Below, one piece after another: positions 17,844-26,808 of a DNA stretch of 64,000 nt. This stretch comes from Chryseobacterium aquaeductus (GTDB lineage: Bacteria; Bacteroidota; Bacteroidia; Flavobacteriales; Weeksellaceae), in contig NZ_CAJIMS010000001.1 of the NCBI RefSeq assembly GCF_905175375.1, positions 2,976,001 through 3,040,000 on the forward strand, in the 5' to 3' direction. Positions within the stretch are counted from its first letter, which is position 1, and each line of letters opens with the position of its first letter. The notes beneath the pieces were generated by a model. The model searched no databases and was not told the DNA's origin. It saw nothing but the letters and a program-made list of their open reading frames with translations. The translations under genes and the position numbers were made by a program.

Positions 17844-18794
17844 ATGAATTTATCTATAGTTATTCCGTTGCTGAACGAGGAAGAATCTCTCGAAGAGCTT
17901 TTTACAAGAATTGATAATGTCTGTAAAACCAGCAACTTATCTTATGAGGTTTGGTTCATCGACGACGGAAGTACAGATTTGTCGTGGAGCATTATTGAGA
18001 ATTTAAAAGTACAGCATCCACAAATCCACGGAATAAAATTTTCCAAAAATTACGGAAAATCTCAGGCTTTACACGCGGCTTTTGAAAGAACAAACGGTGA
18101 TGTGATCATTACAATGGATGCCGATTTGCAGGATTTTCCGGAAGAAATTCCTGAACTGTACAGAATGGTTATCGAAGATAATTACGATATCGTTTCCGGC
18201 TGGAAAAAGAAGCGTTTTGATAATGTAATGACCAAAAATATTCCTTCAAAGTTGTTCAACGCTGCGGCAAGAAAAGTTTCCGGAGTATATTTACATGACT
18301 TCAATTGTGGTCTGAAAGCATATAAAAAGCAGGTCGTAAAATCAATTGATGTTTACGGAGATATGCACCGATATATTCCTGTTTTAGCTGCCAATGCAGG
18401 TTTCAGAAGAATTACAGAAAAAGAAGTTCCACATCAGGCAAGACCTTACGGTACTTCAAAATTCGGAACAGAAAGATTCGTTCGTGGATTTCTAGATTTG
18501 GTAACACTTTGGTTTGTAAGCCGTTTTGGTGGTCGGCCGATGCATTTTTTTGGTGCGGTAGGAACTTTAATGTTTATTGTAGGTTTTCTTTCAGCATTTT
18601 GGTTAGGAATTTCAAAATTAATTGATGTTGCGAGAGGAATTTACGGACATTTAATTACCAACAATCCTTGGTTTTTTATTGCATTAACAATGATGTTGAT
18701 GGGAACATTGCTTTTTATTGCTGGATTTTTGGGCGAAATGATTATCCGAACCAATAGAGAGCACAAGAATTATAATATTGATGAAGTGATATAA
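17844..18794 (+). CDS. GT2 family glycosyltransferase (polyisoprenyl-phosphate type)
   Basis: The 316-residue protein has an N-terminal GT-A domain with SIVIPLLNEEESLEEL, FIDDGSTDLS and the metal-binding MDADLQD (about 92-98). Two C-terminal membrane helices follow (about 232-255 and 268-292). This is the DPM1/GtrB/ArnC-type layout, which transfers a sugar from a nucleotide donor to undecaprenyl phosphate at the cytoplasmic face. The sugar cannot be told. It follows the DUF4199 gene by 17 bases and precedes a lipoprotein gene by one base, so the three are one operon. Confidence 0.9.
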   Translation: MNLSIVIPLLNEEESLEELFTRIDNVCKTSNLSYEVWFIDDGSTDLSWSIIENLKVQHPQIHGIKFSKNYGKSQALHAAFERTNGDVIITMDADLQDFPEEIPELYRMVIEDNYDIVSGWKKKRFDNVMTKNIPSKLFNAAARKVSGVYLHDFNCGLKAYKKQVVKSIDVYGDMHRYIPVLAANAGFRRITEKEVPHQARPYGTSKFGTERFVRGFLDLVTLWFVSRFGGRPMHFFGAVGTLMFIVGFLSAFWLGISKLIDVARGIYGHLITNNPWFFIALTMMLMGTLLFIAGFLGEMIIRTNREHKNYNIDEVI

Positions 18795-18795
18795 G

Positions 18796-19497
18796 ATGAA
18801 AAAGATTTTTTATGTAATTTCATTTTTAGCTTTGGTTTCCTGCGGAAAAATTTCTCCAAAAGGCAACTTAGAAAAAAAAGATATTGATGTAGAGGAATTT
18901 GTCAACTTAGATTTGGACGGGAAATTCCGTGTGTTTTACGCTCGAGGTCCGAAAAATTTTGTTGAAATTGAAACTTATCCCAATATTGCTGATAATCTGG
19001 ATATTGATGTTGATGAAAAAACACTTTCGATCAAAGAAAGCAGAGGAACAAAAGGTGTAGATTTCTATAATGTTACGATTTATTCAAAGTACAATTTGGA
19101 AAAAGTTTCTCTTTCAGATTCTGTTGAAATGAACATTTCGAGCGAAATTAAAACAGATAATTTCAGACTCAATTTAAAAAATAATGCTACTTTTATGGGT
19201 TCAGTGAACACAAGAAGAGCAGAAGTGGAAATGCTGAACCGAAGCCGCGCCAATTTTTTGGGTGAAACCAAAGATGCAGTGATAAAGATCTCAGATACAG
19301 CAAGTTTGATCGCTCCGTATTGGAAAATTGTGAATTTAAACATCGATTCCAAAAACGGAAATTATGCAGAAGTTAATGTAAAAGATTCATTAAAAGGGAA
19401 CATTCAGAATACAGCTAAATTTTTGTATTATAATGATCCGATCAGAGCTTTTAAGGTTGAGAATACTACGAGAGTTGAGAATAAAAAACTTCAGTAG
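18796..19497 (+). CDS. DUF2807 (GIN-domain) lipoprotein
   Basis: The 233-residue product begins with a lipoprotein signal (lipobox LVSC, Cys16). The mature part is a beta-helix-like series of short strands: FVNLDLDGKFRVFYARGP, VEIETYPNIADNLDIDVDEKTLSI and repeated short strand-turn units. This is the head-domain GIN/DUF2807 family of Bacteroidetes envelope proteins, whose function is unknown. The ATG is one base after the glycosyltransferase stop. Confidence 0.85.
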   Translation: MKKIFYVISFLALVSCGKISPKGNLEKKDIDVEEFVNLDLDGKFRVFYARGPKNFVEIETYPNIADNLDIDVDEKTLSIKESRGTKGVDFYNVTIYSKYNLEKVSLSDSVEMNISSEIKTDNFRLNLKNNATFMGSVNTRRAEVEMLNRSRANFLGETKDAVIKISDTASLIAPYWKIVNLNIDSKNGNYAEVNVKDSLKGNIQNTAKFLYYNDPIRAFKVENTTRVENKKLQ

Positions 19498-19522
19498 AAT
19501 CCAAAATTTATTATATAATTAG

Positions 19523-19870
19523 ATGAAAACTTTTTTACTATTTTTAATCTTCATTGCAACGTGCTCAACATCTTGTGTGTCAACGAAAGTAAGTTCCAAA
19601 AATAATTATGATTATTCGGTTTTAAGAAATAATTCAAAATACATAATTGAAACAAAAAACGGAAATAAAATAAGACAGTTTGAATTTTTGAACCAAACAG
19701 AAAATTTAATTATTGGAATGCAAGAAAATTCAGAAGTTCAGATTGAAAAAAGTAATATTAATAAAATTTTAAAGCCAAGTACAGGAAAAACAATTTCTCT
19801 GATCATAGGAATTGTGGGAGCTGCTGTTGTAATACCTGCTTATATTGGGAATAAACCAGTTGGACAATAA
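19523..19870 (+). CDS. Small predicted lipoprotein, function unknown
   Basis: The 115-residue protein has a lipoprotein-type signal; the most likely lipobox is CSTSC (Cys18). The middle is strand-rich (KYIIETKNGNKIRQFEFL, LIIGMQENSEVQIEKSNI). The C terminus holds one hydrophobic segment (ISLIIGIVGAAVVIPAYI), possibly a glycine-zipper-like helix. I do not recognise the family. It continues the operon in the same direction, 25 bases after the DUF2807 gene and 17 before the phosphohexomutase gene. Confidence 0.7.
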   Translation: MKTFLLFLIFIATCSTSCVSTKVSSKNNYDYSVLRNNSKYIIETKNGNKIRQFEFLNQTENLIIGMQENSEVQIEKSNINKILKPSTGKTISLIIGIVGAAVVIPAYIGNKPVGQ

Positions 19871-19887
19871 TAAATAAACTATAAATA

Positions 19888-21612
19888 ATGTCAGAAATAT
19901 CAACCATTGATAAAGCTAAATTATGGCTTTCAGATACATTTGATCAGGAAACAAAAGATGCTGTTCAAACATTAATAGACAGCAATTCTCCAGACCTGGA
20001 AGATTCTTTTTATAGAGAATTGGAGTTCGGTACAGGAGGAATGCGTGGAATTATGGGTGTTGGAACCAATCGTTTAAATAAGTACACGCTAGGTCAAGCA
20101 ACACAAGGACTTGCGAATTATATGTTGCAGCAATTTCAAGGTGAGGAAATCAAGGTTGCGATTGCGTATGACGTTCGTCATAACTCAAAAGAATTCGGAA
20201 AATTGGTTGCTGATGTTTTGACAGCAAACGGAATTAAGGTTCTTTTGTTTAAAAATCACAGACCGACTCCCGAATTATCTTTTACCGTTCGTGACAAGAA
20301 ATGTAATGGAGGAATTGTATTGACGGCTTCTCACAATCCACCAGAATATAACGGTTATAAAGTATATTGGAATGACGGAGCGCAAATTGTTCCGCCACAT
20401 GATGAAGCGATTATCAATGAAGTATATTCTGTAAAATTTGAAGAAATTAAATTTAATGGAAATGACGATCTGATTGAATGGATCGGAGAGGAGCAGGATG
20501 ATGTTTATATCGACGCCTGTATCGAAAATTCTACCTACCAAGATGTTGGAAAAGGAAATTTAAATATTGTTTTCACATCAATCCATGGAACGACTTACAC
20601 AACGGTTCCGAAAGCTTTGGAAAAAGCAGGTTTCAAGAAAGTCGATTTGGTGAAAGAACAAATGATTCCTAGCGGAAATTTCCCAACGGTAGATTCTCCG
20701 AATCCGGAGGAGCCTGCTGCTTTGGAGATGGCAATGGATTTAGCTAAAATCACCAACGCAGACATCGTTATTGGAACTGATCCTGATGGAGATAGATTAG
20801 GAATAGCAGTGAGAAATCTGGAAGGCGAAATTCAGTTACTGAACGGAAATCAGTGTAATACAATTTTAACGTATTATATTTTAGACCAATTAAAAAAGGA
20901 AAATGAAATTACAGGAAAAGAATTTATCGGTTCTACAATCGTGACTTCAGATATTTTCTTTGATATTGCCGAAAAATTCGGTGTTGACTGTAAAGTTGGA
21001 TTGACAGGTTTCAAATGGATCGGAAAAATGATCCGTGATTTTGAAGGACAGGAAAAATTCATTTGTGGTGGTGAAGAGAGTTTCGGATTTATGACGGGGG
21101 ATTTCGTGCGAGATAAAGATTCTTGCGGAAGTATTGTTTTAGCATGTGAAATTGCCGCTTGGTGCAAAGCAAACGGAACAACGATGTATGAATATCTGAT
21201 TGAAATCTATCAGGAAACAGGAATGTATTATGAAGGTTTAATCAATGTAACGAAAAAAGGCAGAGACGGAGCCGAAGAAATTCAGAATATGATGAGAAAT
21301 TTCCGTGAAAATCCTCCAAAATCATTGGCTGGTTCTGCTGTGGAAGAAGTTAAGGATTTTAAAGAGCAGACCAATTTTGTGATTTCTGAAAATAAAAAGC
21401 ATGTGATGAATGAAATTCCAAAATCGAATGTTTTGATTTATTACACGCAAGACGGTACAAAAGTTTGTGTAAGACCTTCAGGAACGGAGCCGAAAATTAA
21501 ATTTTATGTTTCTGTAAAACAAGATTTAAACTCAAAAGAAGATTTTAAATCAACCTTAAAATCTTTAGAACAAAAAATAGAAGAAGTAAGAAAAGATCTT
21601 CAGTTAAATTAA
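19888..21612 (+). CDS. Phosphoglucomutase/phosphomannomutase
   Basis: This 574-residue alpha-D-phosphohexomutase interconverts hexose 1- and 6-phosphates. The phosphoserine loop is TASHNP (Ser148), the magnesium loop DPDGDR (298-303), the sugar-specificity loop GGEES (near 393) and the C-terminal phosphate-binding loop RPSGTEPKIK. The length and the early FGTGGMRG motif fit the PgcA/PGM2-type branch rather than the shorter GlmM. Preference for glucose or mannose is not certain. It is probably the last gene of the run starting at 17233. Confidence 0.93.
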   Translation: MSEISTIDKAKLWLSDTFDQETKDAVQTLIDSNSPDLEDSFYRELEFGTGGMRGIMGVGTNRLNKYTLGQATQGLANYMLQQFQGEEIKVAIAYDVRHNSKEFGKLVADVLTANGIKVLLFKNHRPTPELSFTVRDKKCNGGIVLTASHNPPEYNGYKVYWNDGAQIVPPHDEAIINEVYSVKFEEIKFNGNDDLIEWIGEEQDDVYIDACIENSTYQDVGKGNLNIVFTSIHGTTYTTVPKALEKAGFKKVDLVKEQMIPSGNFPTVDSPNPEEPAALEMAMDLAKITNADIVIGTDPDGDRLGIAVRNLEGEIQLLNGNQCNTILTYYILDQLKKENEITGKEFIGSTIVTSDIFFDIAEKFGVDCKVGLTGFKWIGKMIRDFEGQEKFICGGEESFGFMTGDFVRDKDSCGSIVLACEIAAWCKANGTTMYEYLIEIYQETGMYYEGLINVTKKGRDGAEEIQNMMRNFRENPPKSLAGSAVEEVKDFKEQTNFVISENKKHVMNEIPKSNVLIYYTQDGTKVCVRPSGTEPKIKFYVSVKQDLNSKEDFKSTLKSLEQKIEEVRKDLQLN

Positions 21613-21615
21613 ATA

Positions 21616-21667
21616 AGGTTGTAGGCATTAGGTTTTAGACTAAAGTTTTTTCTGAATACTACAACCT
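21616..21667 (+). repeat. Inverted repeat in the gap before the aminotransferase gene
   Basis: AGGTTGTAG (21616-21624) is exactly complementary to CTACAACCT (21659-21667), with 34 bases between. There is no T tract at the end, so it is not a normal terminator. Confidence 0.5.
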
Positions 21668-21708
21668 GATTACTGCCACCTCAATATAATATCTTAAAAG
21701 TAAAAAAA

Positions 21709-22962
21709 GTGAAAGTTTCAAAATTAGCGGCGAACCTGATCGGTTCTGAAATTGTAAAAATTGGTAATGAAGTAAATGATCTTAAGGCAAAAGGAGCAGA
21801 AATAGCCAATCTTACCATTGGCGACCTGAATTCTAACCTGTATCCGATTCCGGCACAGTTGAAGGAAGAAATTCAGAAAGCGTATCAAAATAATTTAACA
21901 AATTATCCGCCTGCAAATGGACTTTTATCTTTAAGAAAAGAGGTTTCTAAAGACCTTAAAAGAAGATGGAACCTTGAGTATGATGCCAATGACGTTTTGA
22001 TCACAGCAGGTTCAAGACCATTGATTTACGCTGTTTATAAAGTAATTGTTGACGAAGGTGATAGAGTGATTTACCCGACACCGTCTTGGAACAACAATCA
22101 TTATTCATATTTGACTTCTGCAAATGCAATCGAAGTAAAAACAACTCCTGAAAACAATTTTTTACCAACTGCAGAAGAACTTAAACCGCATTTGAGCGGA
22201 GCTGTTTTGTTGGCACTTTGTTCTCCTTTGAATCCTACAGGAACAATGTTTACGGAAGAGCAGCTTTCAGAAATTTGTGAGCTTGTTTTAGAAGAAAACA
22301 AAACAAGAGGAGCAGACGAAAAGCCTTTGTATATAATGTATGATCAGATTTATTCAAATCTTACTTTTGGGGCAAAACATGTTGATCCCGTTTCACTTTT
22401 TCCCGAAATGAAAGAATACACGATCTATATTGATGGAATTTCGAAATGTCTTGCAGCAACCGGAGTTCGTGTAGGTTGGGGATTTGGTCCTGCAAATATC
22501 ATTGATAAAATGAAAGCACTGCTCACTCATGTAGGAGCTTGGGCACCAAAACCAGAGCAGGAAGCTACAGCAAAGTTTTATGAAAATGCTGATAATGTTG
22601 ATACTTTCGTAGAAGAATTTAAAGGAAAGCTTGAAGCAAGTTTAAAAGTTCTTCACAACGGAATTCAGGATCTGAAAGGAAAAGGTTTGACAGTAGAGAG
22701 TATCGAACCGATGGGAGCTCTTTATTTAACGATCAAACTAGATTATATAGGGAAAACAAAACCTGATGGATCTCTAATTGAAAATTCGTCAGATTTGGTA
22801 TTTTATTTAATCAGCGATGCGGGAGTTGCATTAGTTCCGTTTTCAGCGTTTGGTGAGGCAAAATCTGAACCTTGGTTTAGAGCTTCGGTGGGCGGTTTAG
22901 ACATCAGTGAAATTGAGGCGATGATGCCAAAATTGGAAAAAGCTTTAAATAAATTGAAATAA
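21709..22962 (+). CDS. PLP-dependent class I/II aminotransferase
   Basis: The 417-residue product is a fold-type I aminotransferase. Motifs are NYPPANGLLSLR, ITAGSRPLIYAVYKV, CSPLNPTG (Asn for PLP), YDQIYSNLTF (Asp and Tyr) and the PLP lysine in GISKCLAATGVRVGWG. The Arg near the end (WFRASVGG) binds substrate carboxylate. It resembles aspartate/aromatic-type enzymes, but the substrate is not decidable from sequence. The start is GTG, preceded by an A-rich tract. Confidence 0.88.
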   Translation: MKVSKLAANLIGSEIVKIGNEVNDLKAKGAEIANLTIGDLNSNLYPIPAQLKEEIQKAYQNNLTNYPPANGLLSLRKEVSKDLKRRWNLEYDANDVLITAGSRPLIYAVYKVIVDEGDRVIYPTPSWNNNHYSYLTSANAIEVKTTPENNFLPTAEELKPHLSGAVLLALCSPLNPTGTMFTEEQLSEICELVLEENKTRGADEKPLYIMYDQIYSNLTFGAKHVDPVSLFPEMKEYTIYIDGISKCLAATGVRVGWGFGPANIIDKMKALLTHVGAWAPKPEQEATAKFYENADNVDTFVEEFKGKLEASLKVLHNGIQDLKGKGLTVESIEPMGALYLTIKLDYIGKTKPDGSLIENSSDLVFYLISDAGVALVPFSAFGEAKSEPWFRASVGGLDISEIEAMMPKLEKALNKLK

Positions 22963-23104
22963 ATTTTATTTAAATATAGTATTGCTTCGACTTTTTTAAT
23001 TTAACAATTCGAATTTTATTTGTGAGGTTATAAGATTAAAAGTCGAAGTTTTTATTCTTCCATATCTGAGTTATTAATTAAGTCATGTGAAAAATTAAGA
23101 AGTA

Positions 23105-23827
23105 ATGAAAATCATCGCTGTCATCCCTGCACGCTACGAAGCCAGTCGTTTTCCCGGAAAACTTATGCAGATTTTAGGAGAAAAAACCGTCATTACAACT
23201 ACCTATCAGAACGTTGTGGAAACAGGTTTGTTTGATGAAGTTTTTGTAGCAGCAGATTCGGAAATTATTTTTAATGAAATTCAAAACCATGGCGGAAAAG
23301 CTGTAATGACCGGTCAACACGAAACAGGAAGTGACCGTATTGCGGAAGCTGTACAAAACATCGATTGCGATATCGTCATCAATGTACAGGGAGATGAGCC
23401 ATTTCTTAAATTAGAACCTTTAAAGCAATTAATCCAGGTTTTTAAAGAAGATGATAATCAGGAAATTTCTTTAGCTTCATTAAAAATACAACTCACTGAA
23501 AAAGAAGAAATTGAAAATCCTAATAACGTAAAAGTGATCACTGATAATAATGGTTTTGCCTTGTATTTCAGCCGTTCTGTAATTCCTTATCATCGTGAGA
23601 TTTCTTTTGATGTTAAGTATTTTAAACATATCGGAGTTTATGCATTCAGAAAACATGCTTTGTTACAGTTCTCAAAACTCGAAATGAAACCACTGGAAAT
23701 TTCTGAAAAAATAGAATGCATCCGTTATCTGGAATATGGAATGAAAATCAAGCTGATAGAAACTAATTTTGTTGGAGTGGGAATCGACACGCCGGAAGAT
23801 TTGGAAAAAGCACGGAAATTATTGTAG
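23105..23827 (+). CDS. kdsB: 3-deoxy-manno-octulosonate cytidylyltransferase (KdsB)
   Basis: KdsB activates Kdo with CTP to CMP-Kdo for transfer to lipid A. The 240-residue product shows the N-terminal nucleotide loop [14 protein letters not shown], then AADSEI, the GSDRIAEA motif, NVQGDEPF (metal-binding Asp), KHIGVYAFR and [13 protein letters not shown]. All expected segments are present at normal length. It stands alone here; the pathway partner kdsA is at 42.9 kb. The 142-base gap upstream shows no clear promoter. Confidence 0.95.
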   Translation: MKIIAVIPARYEASRFPGKLMQILGEKTVITTTYQNVVETGLFDEVFVAADSEIIFNEIQNHGGKAVMTGQHETGSDRIAEAVQNIDCDIVINVQGDEPFLKLEPLKQLIQVFKEDDNQEISLASLKIQLTEKEEIENPNNVKVITDNNGFALYFSRSVIPYHREISFDVKYFKHIGVYAFRKHALLQFSKLEMKPLEISEKIECIRYLEYGMKIKLIETNFVGVGIDTPEDLEKARKLL

Positions 23828-23910
23828 AATAGTAAAAAGTAGTTATAAAGTCAATTATAAAGTTGATATGACGAAATCGGTACATTTTGTTGCACTGTTA
23901 GGTAGATAGG

Positions 23911-23942
23911 TTGCTACATTAAACAAGAAAGACTTATATTTG
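23911..23942 (+). promoter_or_regulatory. Promoter of the LolA-like gene
   Basis: TTG at 23911-23913, 21 bases, then TATATTTG at 23935-23942: both elements of the Bacteroidetes sigma-A promoter, ending 18 bases before the ATG at 23961. Confidence 0.65.
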
Positions 23943-23960
23943 AATTTATAAATCGATTGA

Positions 23961-24623
23961 ATGAAGAAATTACTTTTAGTTTTTGTCCTGATATTTTCAC
24001 AATGGTCTTTTGCTCAGACGGCTAAAGAAATTATCGATAAAAACATCGAATTATCCGGAGGATTAACGAGTTGGAAGCTTTTAAATTCAGTATTACTTCA
24101 AGGAAAAGTAATTTTAGGAATTAAAGATGAATATCCGATCAAAATTTATCAGCAACGCCCCAATCTAACCAAAACTGTTCTTAAAATCAACGGAAAAGAT
24201 ACGGCAATCGAAGGCTATGACGGCAATAAAGGGTATGCTATGAATTACGCTACCAACAAACTTCAGGTATATCCGGAATATGTTTCAGAAAGTTTTGACA
24301 ATGATTTTATCGATTGGGAAAATAAAGGTTTTGAGGCGAAATATTTGGGAAAAGAAAAAGTAGGAGAGATCTATTGTCATAAAGTTGAACTGACAAAAAA
24401 TGTAAATAAAAATGTATATTACTTTGATACAAAATCTTTTATGCTTTTGAAGGAAGTGAAAAAAGATGAGTCACTTCTTTATTCTGATTATAAAAAAGTA
24501 GGTAATCTGGTGATGCCGTTCAGGATAGAATCTTCAAGTTCAAAAAAAGATGGCGATTATGTGATTCTTCTCAATAAAGTAGAAATCAACAAAGTGTTTC
24601 CTGCAAATATTTTCAAATTTTAA
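23961..24623 (+). CDS. Secreted LolA-like (lipoprotein-sorting fold) protein
   Basis: The 220-residue protein has a signal peptide (1-18, ending QWSFAQ). The mature part starts TAKEIIDKNIELSGG and is followed by many strands with DGNKGYAMN, YLGKEKVGEIYCHKVELT and YYFDTKSFMLLKEVK. This is the half-barrel fold shared by LolA, LolB and outer-membrane lipoprotein-sorting-like proteins. It is probably a periplasmic lipid- or lipoprotein-binding protein and not LolA itself, because it lacks close LolA motifs. The glutathione peroxidase gene follows after 25 bases. Confidence 0.75.
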   Translation: MKKLLLVFVLIFSQWSFAQTAKEIIDKNIELSGGLTSWKLLNSVLLQGKVILGIKDEYPIKIYQQRPNLTKTVLKINGKDTAIEGYDGNKGYAMNYATNKLQVYPEYVSESFDNDFIDWENKGFEAKYLGKEKVGEIYCHKVELTKNVNKNVYYFDTKSFMLLKEVKKDESLLYSDYKKVGNLVMPFRIESSSSKKDGDYVILLNKVEINKVFPANIFKF

Positions 24624-24648
24624 ATTAACCAATTATACGATATTCAAA

Positions 24649-25227
24649 ATGAAAAAGATTTTTTTAATAATGCTTTCTTTTGTTGCTTTTTTCAACAGTT
24701 GCGCACAGAAGAAAACCGATGTATCAAAAACTAAAAGTAAAGAATTGATGGGAAAAACAATTTATGATTACAAAGTTGAAGGTCTTGAAGAAGGTAAAGA
24801 AATCAACTTTGCAGACTTTAAAGGAAAGAAAATTTTGATCGTCAACACTGCTTCAGAATGTGGTTTTACTCCGCAATATGCTGATCTTGAGAAGCTTTCA
24901 AACGATTATAAAGATCAATTAGTAGTGGTAGGATTTCCTGCAAACAATTTTGGCGGACAAGAACCTGGTTCAAATGTAGAAATCGGAGCTTTTTGCCAAA
25001 AGAATTTTGGAGTTACATTTCCCTTGGCTGCAAAAGTATCTGTAAAAGGCGATGACACAGCACCTATTTTTAAATATCTTACTGAAAAGGAACTTAATGG
25101 AGTAAAAAACACAACCATTCTTTGGAATTTCACCAAATTTTTGGTTGATGAAAATGGAAAATTGATCGATTCTTACATCAGTACAACAAAACCTACAGAC
25201 GAAGCAATTACCAAGCATTTGAAATAG
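24649..25227 (+). CDS. Glutathione peroxidase-family peroxidase, lipoprotein form
   Basis: The 192-residue protein is a thiol peroxidase of the GPx family. The catalytic tetrad is visible as Cys71 (NTASECGFTPQY), Gln104 (FGGQEPG) and Trp159-Asn160 (WNFTKFLVD). A second Cys at 116 (GAFCQKNF) fits the thioredoxin-dependent two-Cys type. An N-terminal lipobox FNSC (Cys18) indicates a lipid-anchored envelope protein, an unusual but not rare location in this phylum. It reduces hydrogen or lipid peroxides, which fits membrane anchoring. It is in operon with the LolA-like gene. Confidence 0.9.
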   Translation: MKKIFLIMLSFVAFFNSCAQKKTDVSKTKSKELMGKTIYDYKVEGLEEGKEINFADFKGKKILIVNTASECGFTPQYADLEKLSNDYKDQLVVVGFPANNFGGQEPGSNVEIGAFCQKNFGVTFPLAAKVSVKGDDTAPIFKYLTEKELNGVKNTTILWNFTKFLVDENGKLIDSYISTTKPTDEAITKHLK

Positions 25228-25244
25228 ATCTGATCTTAAAATAT

Positions 25245-25283
25245 AAAAAATCCGCTCAGAAAATTTTTCTAAGCGGATTTTTT
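25245..25283. terminator. Bidirectional terminator between convergent genes
   Basis: An 18-base-pair stem with one mismatch (25245-25262 with 25266-25283, core TCCGCT/AGCGGA) has A and T runs at its ends, so it can stop transcripts from both sides. Confidence 0.85.
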
Positions 25284-25323
25284 ATGATATACAGAGCTTT
25301 TACAATAGATTTTATTTAGGTAA

Positions 25324-25980
25324 TTATTCATGAGTTTTCTCTGCAAATGCAAAAATATTTCCAAGTTTGATACTCGAATAGCCATTGCTTTTAATCTTGG
25401 ATGAATTGATCATTGCTTTAGCTAAAATTTCTGTAGGCAAAGGTTTTTGACTTTCAAAGAGCCCAATTTTATTGGCAAACTTAATGATTCTACTTCCCAA
25501 AACCTCACCTGTGCGCTCAGAATCTTTTCTTTCCAGCATTCCTGGTTTAAAAATTGTGATTTTATTAAAATGAAGCTTTCTTACCGCATCTTCCAATTCA
25601 CCTTTCATTTTAGAATAAAATATTTTAGATTGAGGATTTGCACCATAAGCTGAGACCAAAATATAATCTTCGACACCATTTTCTTTTGCTGCTTTAGCAA
25701 ACTGAAGCTGGTATTCATAATCGACTTTCCTTTGTGCTTCCTTACTTCCGGCATCTTTCAGAGTTGTACCTAGACAAGAAAAAGCTACATCACCTTTCAC
25801 TAGATCTTTCCAGGACTCAGGTTTCTCAAAATCGATGATATGTGTTTTTAGTTTTTCGTTGTACATATTGAGAGGTTTTCTTACAAAAACATCTACTTCC
25901 TGAAAATCATTATCCAACAAAAGTTGTTGTACCAAATTTTTTCCTGTAGCACCTGTAGCACCGATTACCAAAGCTTTCAT
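25324..25980 (-). CDS. NAD(P)-binding Rossmann protein (NmrA/TIP30-like)
   Basis: The 218-residue protein is an atypical short-chain dehydrogenase. The N-terminal dinucleotide loop is GATGATGKN (8-16), followed by VDVFVRKPL, FSCLGTTLKDAG, and YILVSAYGANPQSKIFYSKMKGELE, where a Tyr-x3-Lys pair (YSKMK) is kept. Such TIP30/HTATIP2-like proteins often lack proven enzyme activity. The gene is alone on the minus strand between a shared terminator and the divergent MmcQ gene. Confidence 0.8.
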   Translation of the reverse strand: MKALVIGATGATGKNLVQQLLLDNDFQEVDVFVRKPLNMYNEKLKTHIIDFEKPESWKDLVKGDVAFSCLGTTLKDAGSKEAQRKVDYEYQLQFAKAAKENGVEDYILVSAYGANPQSKIFYSKMKGELEDAVRKLHFNKITIFKPGMLERKDSERTGEVLGSRIIKFANKIGLFESQKPLPTEILAKAMINSSKIKSNGYSSIKLGNIFAFAEKTHE

Positions 25981-26086
25981 AATTATTTTATTAGATGATG
26001 ATAGATAATTTTTAGTTTCCTTTCTTAAATTTACTAAATTTAGACCAAAGTATAAGAATTACTTATTTTCAATATTCATTATCTCC

Positions 26087-26094
26087 TAAATTTG
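26087..26094 (+). promoter_or_regulatory. Probable -7 box of the MmcQ/YjbR gene
   Basis: TAAATTTG fits TAnnTTTG and ends 8 bases before the ATG at 26103, so the leader would be very short. No TTG is seen at the usual distance upstream. Confidence 0.4.
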
Positions 26095-26102
26095 ATTAAA
26101 GC

Positions 26103-26462
26103 ATGGATGCCAACGAAATTTTAAATTATTGCCTCGAAAAAAAAGGTGTGACAGAAAGTTTTCCTTTTGATAACGAAACTCTTGTAATGAAAGTAGGAAC
26201 AAAAATGTTCCTTTTGATGGCGTTAGAAAGACAACCTCTAGGAATTAATGTCAAAACAGATCCCGAATGGAGTGCAGAACTTCGGGAACAATATCCTCAA
26301 ATCACAGGAGCATTTCACATGAACAAAACCCATTGGAATTCTGTCATGGTAGATGGTTTAAAAAGAGATCTGGTGTTAAAAATGATTGATCAGTCTTATG
26401 ATTTGGTTTTTAAATCTTTGACGAAGAAAGCGAAGGAGGAAATTGAGAATTCTTTGAATTGA
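26103..26462 (+). CDS. MmcQ/YjbR family protein
   Basis: The 119-residue protein matches the MmcQ/YjbR family in length and wording: MDANEILNYCLEKKGVTESFPF, KMFLLMAL, LGINVKTDPEWSAELREQYP and HMNKTHWNSVMVDG. The fold is CyaY-like and a DNA-binding role has been proposed for the family, without firm proof. The gene is monocistronic, with a possible minimal promoter. Confidence 0.85.
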   Translation: MDANEILNYCLEKKGVTESFPFDNETLVMKVGTKMFLLMALERQPLGINVKTDPEWSAELREQYPQITGAFHMNKTHWNSVMVDGLKRDLVLKMIDQSYDLVFKSLTKKAKEEIENSLN

Positions 26463-26786
26463 ATAATTCATACTATAATTTATTTATTTTTGTTATTTAT
26501 TAAAATAATAATAGCTTATAAGTATTTGTTTTAAAGTATTTTATAATGATAAATTTATCCAAAAAAAGTGATATGATCTATTATGTAATTAATTTTTTAT
26601 TATTTTCTTTGAAGCGTTAAACATGATGCGCAAAAAAGTTTAAACAAGAAAATATTAACAATTAAAATGTATAGCAACAACAAAATTTAAAAAATTATCT
26701 CGAAATGATCTTAAAACAGTAAGGATGGCGAGAAAAAAACTTGGATTATTGAAACCTCTTATGGATGCTATAACTTTGCTTAGTTT
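26463..26786 (+). other. 324-base AT-rich gap before the GLPGLI gene
   Basis: This gap is extremely AT-rich. It has no terminator with a good stem and no exact TAnnTTTG box. Its only structured content is a short open frame starting at 26725 that enters the next gene. Confidence 0.5.
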
Positions 26787-26808
26787 ATGTATATTGACGC
26801 ACTTATAA
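26725..26808 (+). CDS. Possible 27-residue hydrophobic peptide (uncertain)
   Basis: An ATG preceded by a purine-rich AAGG opens a frame for a 27-residue peptide: a basic start MARKKLGLLK and a hydrophobic end ITLLSLCILTHL. It overlaps the start of the GLPGLI gene by 22 bases in another frame. It could be a leader peptide that couples translation, or chance. Confidence 0.2.
   Translation: MARKKLGLLKPLMDAITLLSLCILTHL

Noticed and set aside
21616..21667. Inverted repeat as a terminator for the phosphohexomutase gene
   Set aside because: The loop is 34 bases and no T tract follows, so an intrinsic terminator is unlikely.
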